Assembly (NCBI GenBank): GCA_930367205.1
Contig: OV884015.1
Location: 37,563,288 to 37,627,287 of the forward strand
Origin: Acanthosoma haemorrhoidale
Lineage: Eukaryota; Arthropoda; Insecta; Hemiptera; Acanthosomatidae
DNA: 64,000 nt
Direction: 5' to 3'
Made by a program: the position numbers and the translations under genes. Positions 22,340 to 34,618 of the stretch are shown here, piece after piece (the stretch's first letter is position 1; each line of letters starts with the position of its first letter). The notes beneath the pieces are model-generated. The model was not told the DNA's origin, did not search any database, and saw nothing but the letters and a program-made list of their open reading frames with translations.

Positions 22340-22460
22340 ATTTTTTTTTTTTTTTTTAATAACAGTTCTTACAGTCCCCTTATTGGTCTGTTGCGACGTG
22401 GCCGATGCTCACTTAACGTTTTTACGACTACGTTCGACGTAATTCCCATGTCCACATAGT
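22340..22460 (-). mobile_element. Possible retroposon 3' end on the minus strand
   Basis: A run of about 19 T at 22340-22358 is preceded on the minus strand by CCAATAAGGGGACTGTAAG, which resembles the AATAAAGGGG-type endings of families A and J3. The body upstream is GC-richer (CGTCGCAACAG, CATCGGCCACG). No duplication was found and the family is not established. Confidence 0.3.
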
Positions 22461-22469
22461 TCATCTTTT

Positions 22470-25400
22470 TTTCCGCTAATCACGCTGCTAATACGACTTC
22501 CTCTTGTCCAAACACAATTAGTCAAAACTAAGTTTTTGCCTGGGACAGTGATCATTAGACGTTTCACGCATCATTTGCAGCTCTCCTTCCTAATGGCTGT
22601 TATGCTCGGCTGATACTGTAGCCACCCAGACAAATAAGTCTGATTTCCCTTTTATGCCTGGTTTATATGAAGATTAAATAAATTTGAACAACAGCTTGGA
22701 AACAAAAATATGAATTATTTAAAGTTATATATTAGTTTCTGACTAATTCTCTTAAAGTTTTGAAAAATTTTTAGTATTGCTTCTTAGGCATAAGGACTAT
22801 TGGCATTACAATCCGTATGTGGTTTGTCCTTTGAAAAGTATAAATGCAAATTCAAACCCACATAAGAACGTTAGATTGCAATAATCTATACTCTGCATAG
22901 TCCATTTAGCATCACACCATAGTTCCAAACTCATTTTTTTATTTCTTTCAAAGCGCCTTTAAACCAAAACTCAAATAAGCACATAACTATTAATAATATC
23001 TCCTTATTTACATATACGAATACGGAACATACGATTATATTACATGTAATATAATATAAAGATCACTGGTAATGATATGCAAATTTCTTTAATATTGATT
23101 ATGCTTGTTGATTCAAGAATCAGTTTCAAAAGTATCTATATCAATCAAATAAGCATTTTTTTGTTTATTTATTTCCTGGTGTAACCCCCCTCCCCGAGAA
23201 TATCCTTTATTAGATGTATGGTGCATGTGCCATACACTCTCGTATATCAAAGATATTTTGCATAAATATTTTGTAATAGTAAAACGAGACAACTAACACA
23301 GGTATATAATAACAGAATGTTAAAATTTAACATAAATAGAACAAAAAAATTCAATATTTTTGAGGCGTGACATTGTTATAATACAGTTTACATCTCAAAT
23401 ACAATAATTTCATGGCATATCATAGACATTTTTCAAATCTGGATTAGAACATTACTTTTTTTTACAAAATTGTTTGAATAATGAGCTGTATTTTATAGAT
23501 AAGTAATTTTCTTTTACAGGTCAATACCCAACCTTACTTCGAAGTGTTGTCCTTGGCTGAGTTATTGACTTGCAATCATACATGATTCAGGGTACAGTAT
23601 TTTCGGAATTTTTGTCACAAAGACAAGTAGAATCGTTAACGAGTTATTGAGCAAGTATGAATTTAGTTTTCGATGTGATCCCAACAGTGCAAACTTACAG
23701 ATACGTCCTAAGAACAGCCTAGAAAAAAAATTAAGGGTACTTCAAATCTACTTATAAATTCATCATATTTCCGTAACTGTACTCGTATCTTGGCTAAAAG
23801 TTAACTACAAAAATCAAAGCAGTATGAGATATTTCCTAAATTTCAGATGAATTGTTAATTTCTGTTTAAATGTACAGCTTCTGCTTAAATTAATTCGGCA
23901 ATAGCCCATACATAGAAAGTAATAATCTTCATATCACTATTGAATATACTATGAACGGTAAATGTATGCCGAAACTCGAAGTGCCTATACCTGGAGACTT
24001 ATACATGACTAAAAGTCCCTCTCTACACATGGGACTCCTGGAGAATACCCCTGGAGCTGGAAGAGCAGATCCGATCGCCCCTGACAAAGGATAACTGTTG
24101 ATATCGTTGGCTTCCGTGTCCGTGATGCGGTCAGTTCCCACGGGATCGTCTTCCCTGCTGTTACCTCTTCCAGGCGTCTTCAACTGGCCTCTCGGAACAA
24201 AAGCGCACTCGAACAAACCGCTGGGTGCAAGGATCAGACTGCATCTTAACTTTCCATTTCCAAGAGGAAGAGTCTAATAGAACTATCGAAATAGAAAATG
24301 AATGTGGAATAAGAAGGTTCGGGGAATGGTAGTGATAGACTATTAGATCGAGTTCCCACACTCTCTACTCCACACTCACAGGAAGGGAAAAAAAACATTT
24401 TTTTCACTCTCGTTCTCCAACTCGTATACAACTCAGCTTTTGTGGATTCGTCTCCAGGATCAATGCAAATGCATACCTCATCGGGAGCAATAATTTGCAC
24501 ATCTACCCATGCAGATGATTTTTACTTTCACGAATAAAAATATATCAAATAAATCGAATAAGATAACAATTATAATATGTCTAACCATCATTCTTACCAT
24601 AATAATTTTACAACTTTTTTAGTGTACACTAGAACAGTTTGCAGCTCACGAATTCAGTAGCACACAAACTATTAATAAATTTGTCTCATCATGTTTAAGA
24701 AAAAATTGTTTTATTGAAAATATGAAATAATAAATCTGAAAGTCTATAAATAGAAAATACAATGTCTATGATAAAACTATCTAATTTCGATTACTCGTAC
24801 TAAAAAGCTAAGATATTGATAAATTTACGTATAAAAATATCTTCGGAAGGAAAATATATACAAAGGAAAAGAAACCTGTACCAAGTATCTTTTAATAATT
24901 GAGAAACACCCAACACCAAAATACATCAAGAGCCTAAAAGTGCCAAAAAAAAAAAGATTTATGAAGGATACAGTCTCTAACCACATGTGAAGAATTTAGT
25001 ATTCATGACCGCAGGACCTCAACCGATTTATTTGTTGAGTTTGATTGCTGTACAAAGTCTAAAAGTGAATTCGATCGTTGTTGTAATGACTGTAAAATTT
25101 AGTTGATCGTGACCACGTGATCTGATCTTGCTACGAACTTGATCGGGTATTTGATTGTCAGAGTTATCTCTTCAAAATTTAAAGAGTTTCTCCTGAGATT
25201 GAAGTATCTTAAAAAGTGATATAAGACGTCAGAGACAATGTCAATATATGGAATATTTTCTAAGTAAATGAGGTTTTATGATAGTTGTCATTGTATCAAT
25301 CCTAATCGCCTAGCCAAGTAAGTTATCCTCGAATGAAGACTCCCTTATCAGATAACACGTGCCCTGGCTCCAGCGATATCTCCACCGTTTCTCAGCTTAT

Positions 25401-27290
25401 AGCGCTTATCGCTAACGGCTTCTTTCTCCGAGCATCACCTGAGCATTCACCGCTCAACCTGAATTTCACAGCTGGTTCATGACAGCAAAATAATCGATCC
25501 TTCAATGTCCTATAACATAAAATATGTATGATCAAATTTGATTAGCACGTACAAGTTTTTTAAAGGAAGAGCGATGAAGCGTACATTAGCTGGACCCCAA
25601 GCTTTTAATTTAGTTTATCTCCAATAGGAGAACAACAAACAATCAATGAGACACAATTTTTCAGGGGTAATCTAGTAATCTAGGTTTTAGTTTTAGCATC
25701 TTTGAGGCATCACGTAGAAAACTTTCAGCAAAAGGACATGTAGAATTTTGTGAGTTGTGAAGCCACTTTTCATGAAAGTTTTAATGTTTTGAACGAATTA
25801 TAGTCTACTTAAGCCTTACTTTAACCACCGTACGAGCATCAACAGATTGAAGAGACCCCCTCCAAACAGATGGTGTAATGCATTGACAGCAATAGATGGA
25901 TAAAGAAACGATTTCCTACAAGTAATTGCAATTCACAAATGCCTCCTTACTAACATCATTTTCTGGGATAAATGGGACCTCTGAGGATGAAGACAAACGA
26001 TTTGAACAGATGAAGATTTATCCTGTTTCTACAAGACGATCTATTTATCGGCTCCACAATAGCGATTTCCACATTGGTCCGTTTACTCTGACTCGACAAT
26101 TCACGAAGGAAACTCTCGACGAGCAGACCGGTTCTCCTCCAGCGAGCTGAAGCTTGGGCGCCCGAACCACAAGCCTCAGCCAAGCGGAATCTTGCAGACT
26201 AGAAAGAAACAGCGAAGGAAGATAACTGCGAAGAAGTCGACTGGGAGATCGCCAAAGGTCGCTTTATGCCGACCATTGAGCAGTGAAAGGGGCACGGCAG
26301 TGACAACAGCCAATCCTCGCGTCATCTCCAATGACATACCCTTGCCGCTAATTTAGTATAAACATAACTTTTCTCTTTTTGATGAGGGTTGTCGTCGTGC
26401 ATGGTGAAATCTGCAAGAGGAGTCGCTTTCCAACCGTAGCTCAAGGTACATTGTGATGGGTCTATCCAATAGAGTGATAATAACATACTTTATTACTAGA
26501 CAAAGAAAAAAAATATTGGAAATAATAATGGGATTCGGGGTGGAAACAGAAGATGCTGTGTTCAAATTTCGGCTGTCACTTTTTGCCGATGTATAATAAT
26601 CATTAAAACGTTGGGACTACCAAAACTAATGAATATTATTATCAATAGATGTTGACTATTTAAATATATGAAACAAACGTCACCATAAAGGACAAAATAT
26701 AAAGCAAAACAATAATACAAATTAATGGTGTCGTAGAGTGGGGACCATGGATGGTTGAATACATAAAAAATATACTATTGTTTTTACTAGATATATATCC
26801 CGAATAAACAATGGGAAAATTACCGAAAATGACAGCTTAGAGCTGTAGAAAGCGCTGTTACATTAAAGAAGAGGTTATCAGTAGTGGAAAGACAATTAAA
26901 CTGTGTTATAAAACGATAATACGTTTCATTGGGAAAATTCTAATTAAAAGCCTCGGAGGAAATATTTTCATTTAGATCTCGACGGTAGTCTTAAAGTACA
27001 TGCATTCTCAGGACCAAAAATAGCAAAAGCCAAACATTCATTAAGTGTGCAAAGTGTGCTACAACGATAATAAAATACTTCTTCTCGTATTAAATTTTAT
27101 ATTCAGAGATCAAGTTACAATTTCCCAATCTGGATAAACTTTAAATTAAATTATTCAAAAACTGTTTAAAAAAAATAGCTGGAATTTTACCAATTTTAAA
27201 GACAAATTGGTATTCGATTAGATGTAAATTGTTTAAAAACGATCACATGTCACCTAATCATGTACCCATGCATATTAAAATGGCAATATT
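22470..27290. other. Unassigned DNA with two GC-richer patches
   Basis: Most of this stretch is AT-rich without gene signal. At 23940-24230 a GC-richer patch carries a 95-codon minus frame and an opposed 48-codon plus frame that starts with MNGKCMPKLEVPIPGDLY. At 25926-26183 plus and minus frames of 74-75 codons overlap. Neither patch shows a domain or a repeat copy elsewhere in the window, so I call no gene in them. They are the best places here to look for a divergent exon. Confidence 0.3.
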
Positions 27291-27307
27291 TATAACCTAT
27301 TACAATT

Positions 27308-27516
27308 AAACCGAAGGTGAGCCCCATCACCTAGTCTTGTATATATGTATTTTGACTTTTTAACTTCACAAAGAAATTGTTATTTTAATTCTACTCTCCT
27401 TCGAATGCATCTGCGTATGCAGCAAGAGGAGTAATTTGTAAATCTTGTACATTGTATTTTTTGTTCATCTGTTTGTAAATTTTGATTAATAAAGGGGTTA
27501 TGAAAAAAAAAAAAAT
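27308..27516 (+). mobile_element. J3 retroposon 3' end, copy 1, with perfect 11-bp duplication
   Basis: This 209-base insert runs from CCGAAGGTGAGCCCCATCAC through ATGCATCTGCGTATGCAGCA to AATAAAGGGGTTATGAAAAA and poly(A). The 11-mer CTATTACAATT flanks it exactly at 27297-27307 and 27517-27527. It matches the minus-strand copy at 15.9-16.2 kb. Its terminal sequence also resembles family A tails (GGGGCTATGAAAG). Confidence 0.75.
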
Positions 27517-27529
27517 CTATTACAATTTG

Positions 27530-28465
27530 ATTTTTTTTGTTGCTATAGATAAAATATTTATGGTTTTAGTATAAAAACAGTATAAGCTTCTGCTGCCAGT
27601 TTTATAATATTTCGTTAGAGCGATGTTATCGTGAGGTCGGATGAGAGAATTGATATTATTTGTAAGGCTCGATGCACGCCATGCAAATCAGTGCACTTCG
27701 GGTTCGAAATTAACTATTTGATTACATTTTTTTATGAAGTTTTTATTTGTGATTCGTAATCAAATTTAATATCAATTATGAACTCCCATGTGACGCCCCA
27801 TAGCTTCGGCATGAAAGGTATGATTGATTCCTGAATTCAACTGGGAACATTAATGACAAATGAACATCGGTCAATGAGCAGTTAGGGATGGATAGCCAAC
27901 AATGGTTGTGCTTTAATGCACTCCTTTGCGGGTCACGAGGAAACTATGACGAACTTATGGGCACTTGTGTGGAATGTCGTACGAGAACTGTTGGTTACGT
28001 CACAGAACGATCCCCTCTTGTTCATTTTGCAATTTGTGTAATGGAATGCTTACTTGTGGATTGTAAACTGCAATTGTGTAATTCCCTTAGTATGTATTGC
28101 ATGTCTTCCAGCTAGAGGCTGCAGCTGTTCATCGTGGTGTAACCATAGTCAATCCTATCTCACGTGTGGCATACTTAAATTTAAACTAACAAATATTTAA
28201 TAAAACTATATACTAAGATGAAATAGAGATCAGTTTGATGTCAGATATATAATAGAGAAATATATAAAAGTCAAGGATGACACAATAAAGGATGCTAAAG
28301 GGGCTCTTAATAAAGTTGAAAAAAAAAATTCAATGGCTCTATAAATTATTTTTTGTACAGGTTCTATCATATGATACATATTATTATTCAAGACGTTAAG
28401 ACCATTAATTTAGTTCGATATCACGAAAGGAGACTATTTTTGAATTACTACTCAACAGTCGAATC
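27530..28465. other. Unassigned DNA with an AATAAA/poly(A) run
   Basis: A plus frame of 75 codons (27888-28115) is Cys-rich (CVECRTRTVGY) but has no recognised domain. At 28292-28331 AAAGGGGCTC is followed by AATAAAGTTG and ten A residues. This looks like another retroposon terminus of the A/J3 type, though its body is not matched. Confidence 0.3.
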
Positions 28466-28469
28466 AAAA

Positions 28470-28790
28470 ATATTTCGACTTGTGACTGGTGCACCTCAGT
28501 AAGTCAGCAATGTGACTCTAGACCCTATACACAGAATTACGAATTCCACACATACATAAGTACATCAAGATACAAATTGTGCGGAGACCCGAATCCTCAC
28601 ATACTTGGACTAGCAACTCAATAGTACAAGACTAACCCAACATGACGAATCCGGAGGAGCTGGAGTAAGAAGGTATCAATTTAAATATATTGCCATCAAC
28701 ATAATCCTTCATATGAAGGAATCCCTATTTCCTACTAATGTTTACTCACCATTGTCTGTATACAGTCAATAAATCAATATGACCAAAAAA
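28470..28790 (+). mobile_element. Family K non-LTR retrotransposon 3' end, copy 1
   Basis: Conceptual translation in changing frames gives the C-terminal signature found at the end of Jockey-like ORFs: VTGAPQ-VSNVTL, then a piece like NPHILGLAT. A 3' region follows with TGCCATCAACATAATCCTTC. Copy 2 at 43.5 kb has the same blocks. Stops and frameshifts make it nonfunctional. No RT catalytic motif remains and no poly(A) or duplication was resolved. Confidence 0.6.
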
Positions 28791-28799
28791 TAAATAATT

Positions 28800-30170
28800 T
28801 TTTAATAACGCTTCAATTATTTTTGGAAGTGAAGAAGTTGGAATTCATCCTCATTTTTAGCACCGTGTTATCAAATCATGCTACCATGCCAGCTGTTGTG
28901 CCACTAAAAAAACACCCTTCGAGCATAAGCCACAATGACGACGTTTATGACGTTTTAAATGACTTTTTGTGATTATAGGTTTAAAATCATATTTTCGATC
29001 AGGACTTTGAGGTTAAGTTAATACCCTACTCAAAATCATAACAAATATTATATCTGTTCAACACCAATTAATTAATTACACTCAAACACGATTTATGGAA
29101 ATGGCAATGTACTTCTTATACTAAACGCGATGTTCACTTCAAATTCGCGCCTCTATCTTAAACTTGAGATGCGCAAAGACCAGAAAAGGCAGAGAGACTC
29201 GCAGGAAAAACATAATGCTTCCTGGTTTTAAAAAATAAACCAAATAAATATTCAAAAACAAAAACATTTTCGTTTAGTATTGTCGTTTTGGAGCTTTAAC
29301 GATGATGTTGGTCACAATAGGGCCGTGGGTACAACCTCCGTGCTAGAGGTCATGAGTATGGTCTGTCGTTTCAAAGGACATTTCTTTTGTTTAACATTCC
29401 AATTATAGATCATTGCTATCCACATTAGCTCAGTCCAGGTCAATTAATTATTAGCTTTTTCTTTTTCCCTCTTTACAGTACACACTGGTAAATTATATTA
29501 AACCCATTTTTCATCTCTGTTTACAGCATATTCCACTTACGATTATATACTGATATATTTTTGTATAATTTTTCCAAAGCAGTTACCTAAAGTAATAAAC
29601 TGAAGATCGATAAATTAGTAAATAAAATAAGAGGAAAAAAATTAACACGGTATTAGCAAACTAAAATCCATAAATAAATCATATTTATCACTTTAATACT
29701 CCCGAATATTATATTAAAAAATCTACATTAAAAAATGTTTGAAAGGTGACTAAAAGTTTGATTATATACTAAGAAAATTCACGGAAGAAATTTCATAAAG
29801 AAGAAACTAAATACTAATGAATACGGAGAATGACTTCTATCTGTGCTATTTAATATTCACACGAGGTAATAAAGAACAAGTGATTGCTTAGGGAAAATGA
29901 TAGATGAATGAGATTTAGTGCCTAAATACCTAATGCAAAATCTGGGATTGAAGATACAGAAATCAGGAAATATAAGTTCTACGGTATTTGCTAAGTAGGC
30001 TAGTTATGTAGCAATAAAAAAAATATGATTTTTTCATTTTAGATAGTGTGTGCGCGCGCTAGTTTGAGGAGAAAATAAACTATGGAACAATAAAAAATTC
30101 AGACGATGTAAAAGTAATTTGGTTACCTTAGCATCTGAGATCTAACGTAATCTCGTACACGTGACAATCG
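28800..30170. other. Unassigned AT-rich DNA
   Basis: No gene was seen. The only item of note is the tRNA-like block at 29318-29363, listed separately. Confidence 0.4.
29318..29363 (+). other. Possible tRNA-like SINE head (A and B box)
   Basis: AGGGCCGTGGGTACAACC resembles a pol III A box, and AGAGGTCATGAGTATGGTC resembles a degraded B box, with CCTCCGTGCT between them. The spacing is compatible with a tRNA-derived SINE promoter. No folded tRNA could be built and no second copy was seen. Confidence 0.25.
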
Positions 30171-30177
30171 TTTCGTT

Positions 30178-30298
30178 GAAAGATGTTTAGGAAGTCACGA
30201 AGTGAACATTAAATATAGTTAAGACGCTTCTAATGCCTGAAAATCACTCTTAAATAAGCACTTAAGTCTAACTTGTACTGAGAGCACGCACAAGTACG
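30178..30298 (+). repeat. Direct repeat D1, copy 1
   Basis: This is homologous to 32152-32268 through the ordered blocks GATGTTTAG, GAAGTGAA, AAGACGCT, TAATGCCTGAAAATCACTCT, CACTTAAGTC and GAGAGCACGCA. No frame and no terminal repeats were seen. In copy 2 the repeat directly follows a J1 tail. Confidence 0.55.
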
Positions 30299-30705
30299 TC
30301 GAGGTCTAAAATCACTCTTCAAAAGTTTCAAGTAGTCGAGGGTCGACTAGCATTGTGCGAAAAAAACTTACTATGCATGGCTAAACTATGGCCTGGTACC
30401 CCATGAGGTCGAAGTAAATAATAACAAAATATAACTATGGCTGTGGCCTAGGTAGACCATTCGTGTCTAAAAATTGTTTACGTACAGCTTTATTTTATAT
30501 AGGTCGTTGACTATTTGCCTGTGTGACTATAGGTTGAAATTATTTATTCTTAATTATAAAACTAAATCGGACGATATTCAGGACGGTCGTTGTGTCAAGC
30601 CTGAGGATGACAGCCGGCTGTCCAACCCACCAGCAGTAAATCAAGAAAGGTTGGAAGAGAAACGAACAATTGATGTCATTTAAATATAAAAAGAGCTCTC
30701 ATATG

Positions 30706-30765
30706 ACGGGATGGCTAATTGCTTCCTGAAGTAAAGGCTCTGGGTTCGAATCCATTGGATGGCTC
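30706..30765 (+). other. Possible tRNA-like relic with strong B box
   Basis: GGGTTCGAATCC is a canonical B-box sequence, followed by ATTGG. GGGATGGCTAATTGCTT, 28 bases upstream, resembles a decayed A box. The distance between boxes is too short for a tRNA, so a deleted tRNA-derived SINE is the better reading, or chance. Confidence 0.3.
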
Positions 30766-30769
30766 CCAA

Positions 30770-32060
30770 TATGATAGCCCGTATTTCAGCTCTAAATAGG
30801 CGCACAGAGCAGCAAATTAAACAAACAAATCATAAAAAATTAACGGTATAAATAATATGTTATACAAACCATTCTCTGGCTTGAAAGTTCTCTTAAATCA
30901 GCTTAGGCTGAATTATACAAAGGATCTAAGGATCAATGTCGATGTACGTGGTAGTTGAGGAATGATTTCGTAATATAAAATTATAATGACAGTTAGACAG
31001 TGTAAAATTAATTCACTAACCTAAGTATCAAATATTGTGGCTTAATCTCCTACCTGTTTTAATTATTGGGCATAAAAGCAAGGAGGTGAGTATTAAATGA
31101 GGATGGATGATACCATATCCATCACTCAACCTTTGCCTGGCCAATACATTTCTTATTGGCCCACTCGTATACCCCACCATAACAAAGGTGGTGTCCCAAA
31201 AGATCTAAGCTGTAACCCCGTTGTAGCTGAACAGGTACATATAAAAAAACTACAAATGATTCCAATCAAAAACTCACTGCCTTGAAATCAACCTAAATCT
31301 AATAAATAAATTTAATTTGATCATAAAAATATCATTACATATTATGACTGTGGTCTACAAATTCGGTAATTATTTAAAAAATTAAAACAAATTTGAAAAT
31401 GTAGGTACATGAATAATATAAATCCCTCCCCAGTGCACTATGGAATTGTTTTGGAGAAAAGCAATAATCAATGACTCAGAATGAACCGAACGTGTTTACG
31501 ATCGACAATAGTAAGTCTTTTTCTCATAAAACGTAACTTTCCGTAAAATTTCCCTTAAAATGTAGCTCACAGTAGTTTGCATGCCTCGTCATCGTTCAAT
31601 AAATACACCACTTCATTATTTATTTCATTGTCTGTTCTTCCACGCCATGTCTTAAAAACACTAAAAATGCAGTTTGGACTAATTTGAAAAATATTTATTC
31701 TTGTACATGGCCCCTCAAACCAATGGCTACCTCAAATCAACAAATATTATTCAAGAATTTGTTTGAATACAATACAAGAAAATAGTATAATGTACAATTA
31801 AATTAACAGAAGTAATAGTAATAAAATTAAATTTATAAATAATAGAAGCTCTTTTAAATATTCACTGCGATGGAAAAGATAAATAGTAGATTCTTATTTT
31901 TATCACAATAATTAGAAAAAAATATGTTATCGTCTACAGCTAAAAAAATAGTACAATAAAATAGTGTTAGTAAATAACAGCTCGATAGCATTCCTACCCT
32001 ATTTGAAATATGCAAAATACAACCTTATTTCTCAAATTATTTCCACTTTAAAAAAAATCT
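30770..32060. other. Unassigned AT-rich DNA
   Basis: A 62-codon plus frame (31097-31285) is Pro-rich and short, with no domain seen. The rest is AT-rich with no feature. Confidence 0.4.
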
Positions 32061-32068
32061 ATCTATTA

Positions 32069-32150
32069 TAAATACGGTATGAATGAAAGAGTAAAATTGT
32101 AAATATGATATAAATACGATCTTTTATCACAATTATCTATTTCCTTCTTA
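32069..32150 (+). mobile_element. J1-like 3' tail fragment
   Basis: It matches J1 tails in order: AAATACGGTATGAATGAAAG, AAAATTGTAAATATGATAT, then GATCTTTTATCACAATTATC. The closest relative is the fragment at 5451-5530. Repeat D1 copy 2 follows immediately. Confidence 0.55.
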
Positions 32151-32151
32151 G

Positions 32152-32268
32152 AAGGATGTTTAGTAAATTAGGAAGTGAATATTAACGGAGGATAAGACGC
32201 TACTGATGCCTGAAAACCACTCTAAAATAAATACTTAAGTCGCTTTTGCTAAGAGCACGCAATCTATA
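32152..32268 (+). repeat. Direct repeat D1, copy 2
   Basis: It has the same block order as copy 1 at 30178, including GATGCCTGAAAACCACTCTA and AAGAGCACGCA, with scattered substitutions. It abuts a J1-like tail, so it may be downstream sequence carried with an element, or a target hit twice. Confidence 0.55.
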
Positions 32269-32279
32269 TTTCTTAATAA

Positions 32280-32890
32280 AAAAAAGTTATATTAAGATTT
32301 AATCAACTAAACGAGTGTTTATTGGAGATTTCAATAAATATAAACTAGGCCTAAGTCTAAACGTAGAACGAAATAAAAAGTTCCCACAATCACCGTTCTC
32401 TCTAATTAATGCTGCAATAGCGGTTTTTATAATGGTTTAATAACGGCCTACTCCCCCTCAGTGCCTTCATTTACTAACGATACCTTCGAGTATGGGGCAG
32501 AGCAATCTTGGCTTATAGCTGCAGCATAATAATAAATATGTAAGCTGATTGTTTACTGAGATTCCTAAACAAAGTAAATTATATATTCTTAAAGCTGTCG
32601 GATGTTTGCATGTATATTAGCTGAACAGTACAGTACGTAGTATGAACCTATTTCCCTTTGTGTGCAACTGTTGAGAGGATTTTTTCATTTTTATTAATTA
32701 ATTAGCGACTGATGATTGTGAATGATGAATAAAACGAGAATGACTTGACGGTATGTGGAAGAAGAACATTCAGTGATAGCGCTCCATAGTTGTATATAGG
32801 ATTGGCCAGTTATCTTAACAGTTCCCCATTCCAGCTTCTATTAAGTCGTCGTGGAGTATTATGAGGTAAGTCAAGCGTGGGCTCAAATTG
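32280..32890. other. Unassigned DNA before the 78-bp array
   Basis: No gene is seen. GAGGTAAGT at 32863-32871 is a textbook 5' splice-site match and lies just upstream of the array. Without an upstream exon it is not called. Confidence 0.35.
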
Positions 32891-32894
32891 GACT

Positions 32895-33362
32895 GATAGT
32901 TTGTCTTGTCAGCCTGTGCAGTCTGAACTGTGCAGATTAGCTAAAACTATAGCAAACCCACTTACACTAGTAGATAGTTTGTCATGTCAGCCTGTGCAGT
33001 CTGAACTGTGCAGATTAGCTAAAACTATAGCAAACCCACTTACACTAGTAGATAGTTTGTCATGTCAGCCTGTGCAGTCTGAACTGTGCAGATTAGCTAA
33101 AACTATAGCAAACCCACTTACACTAGTAGATAGTTTGTCATGTCAGCCTGTGCAGTCTGAACTGTGCAGATTAGCTAAAACTATAGCAAACCCACTTACA
33201 CTAGTAGATAGTTTGTCATGTCAGCCTGTGCAGTCTGAACTGTGCAGATTAGCTAAAACTATAGCAAACCCACTTACACTAGTAGATAGTTTGTCATGTC
33301 AGCCTGTGCAGTCTGAACTGTGCAGATTAGCTAAAACTATAGCAAACCCACTTACACTAGTA
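32895..33362 (+). repeat. Tandem array: six copies of a 78-bp unit, one phase open
   Basis: Copies begin at 32895, 32973, 33051, 33129, 33207 and 33285. The only difference I find is one base in the first copy (GTCTTG against GTCATG). The unit is 26 codons, so one plus frame stays open through all copies and encodes a repeated DSLSCQPVQSELCR and LAKTIANPLTLV. The other five phases contain stops in each unit. The unit also holds two CTGTGCAG boxes 14 bases apart. The frame opens after TGA 32862-32864 with no ATG (only GTG at 32877) and ends at TAG 33375-33377. A real protein would therefore need splicing. Near-identity indicates recent expansion. Confidence 0.85.
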
Positions 33363-33379
33363 GATAATTTTAGTTAGAA

Positions 33380-34610
33380 TACTACAGTAATCTAAAGATG
33401 TTTACAGATTCAGCAATTCCAAAGAACTAGATCGATTCCTGTTATTCCATTCGGCCGTAACACGCTTTAGTCTCATATTTTTCTAAAATCAAATTAAATT
33501 TTATGAGAAATGCTCATTTTACGACCACAATTCTACTAACTAAAATACAATTAATATGATAATAATAATTTTTATCGATATTATGATTAAAAAAATCATT
33601 AATAATATAGAAAACATTTTATGCTATAGTGGAGTTTTGCAATTATTAAGGAACAGAGTATATACATTTACTCACTCTAATATTTTCATTCCTATAAAAA
33701 TACTTTTTTTAATAATAAAGAAAAAATTAAGAAGAACCATTGATTGTATGGATTAGCATGAAGTGTCCTTCAGTTAAACCCGCAATACCGCAGTGCTGTG
33801 TGTGAAGTGAACCTATAGCCTCAACGTCCAAGTTTAGTACGCACTACCACAAGACAACCCATATTTCAATTCAGTACTCTCTTTTGTTAAGTATTTTATA
33901 ACGTCAACAAGATTCGATTCCCTACAGGATAGTCCATGTTCTCTTAAGACTTAGTGTCAGTAAGCAAGAGTACATAAGAACGAATGAACATGAGGGATAC
34001 GATAAAGGGTTTAGTAACAATGACATCAAGAGTGTCGTTGGCTACCTCAGAGAAACTGAATTAATAATTTATCTAAGTTATAATCGAACCATTAATAGCC
34101 ACCACGTTGAAGTGGCAATAAACGAATATAAAAACCCCGGTTGCACTAACATAACTTCAAGCTTTTCTCGTCTCAGCTAAGATGCAAGTTTTATGTTCAA
34201 TTTTACTTCATGGTTAAGGATTCATTAGAGGTGGTTCGGAAAAATAACATAATTTTTATGGAAATCATGTATTGGCCTTTTCATCCAATTCGCATTTTTT
34301 ATTCGTTTAGAAGACACAATGTTTAGTAATCGAGATTTAAGTTTGTTTTTAATACCAAGTAGTTTCTTAAAGCATCTTTAAATAATTATCAAGTAAGTGC
34401 AACTCGATATCGTTTCTTCATTTCCTAAGTCCTTTAAAATGCTTAAATATATTGTAACGGTTTTTACCTTCCTTTCTTTTTTATTAAAACAACTTCAGTG
34501 TAAAATATAGAAAAAAAATTAATAAATCAATCAATAAATAAAATTAACTAATATAATAAATCTGCAAATGAGCACAGTATTAACTATATTAATATTATTA
34601 CATAACATTA
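33380..34610. other. Unassigned AT-rich DNA
   Basis: A 66-codon frame (33556-33756) is Ile/Lys-rich from AT bias. No other feature is visible. Confidence 0.4.
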
Positions 34611-34618
34611 TGTACCAT

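Noticed and set aside
22188..22459. Two overlapping 79-84 codon plus frames with a poly-Phe stretch
   Set aside because: The Phe run is a T run that is more likely the poly(A) of a minus-strand retroposon. Both frames pass through it.
30706..30765. Functional tRNA gene
   Set aside because: A good B box is present, but the A box is poor, the spacing is too short and no acceptor stem forms.
32863..32871. Splice donor GAGGTAAGT as evidence of a gene
   Set aside because: A single perfect donor match is expected by chance in 64 kb, and no upstream exon with a start codon could be linked.
32895..33362. CRISPR-like regular repeats
   Set aside because: The units are contiguous with no unique spacers, and the context is eukaryotic.
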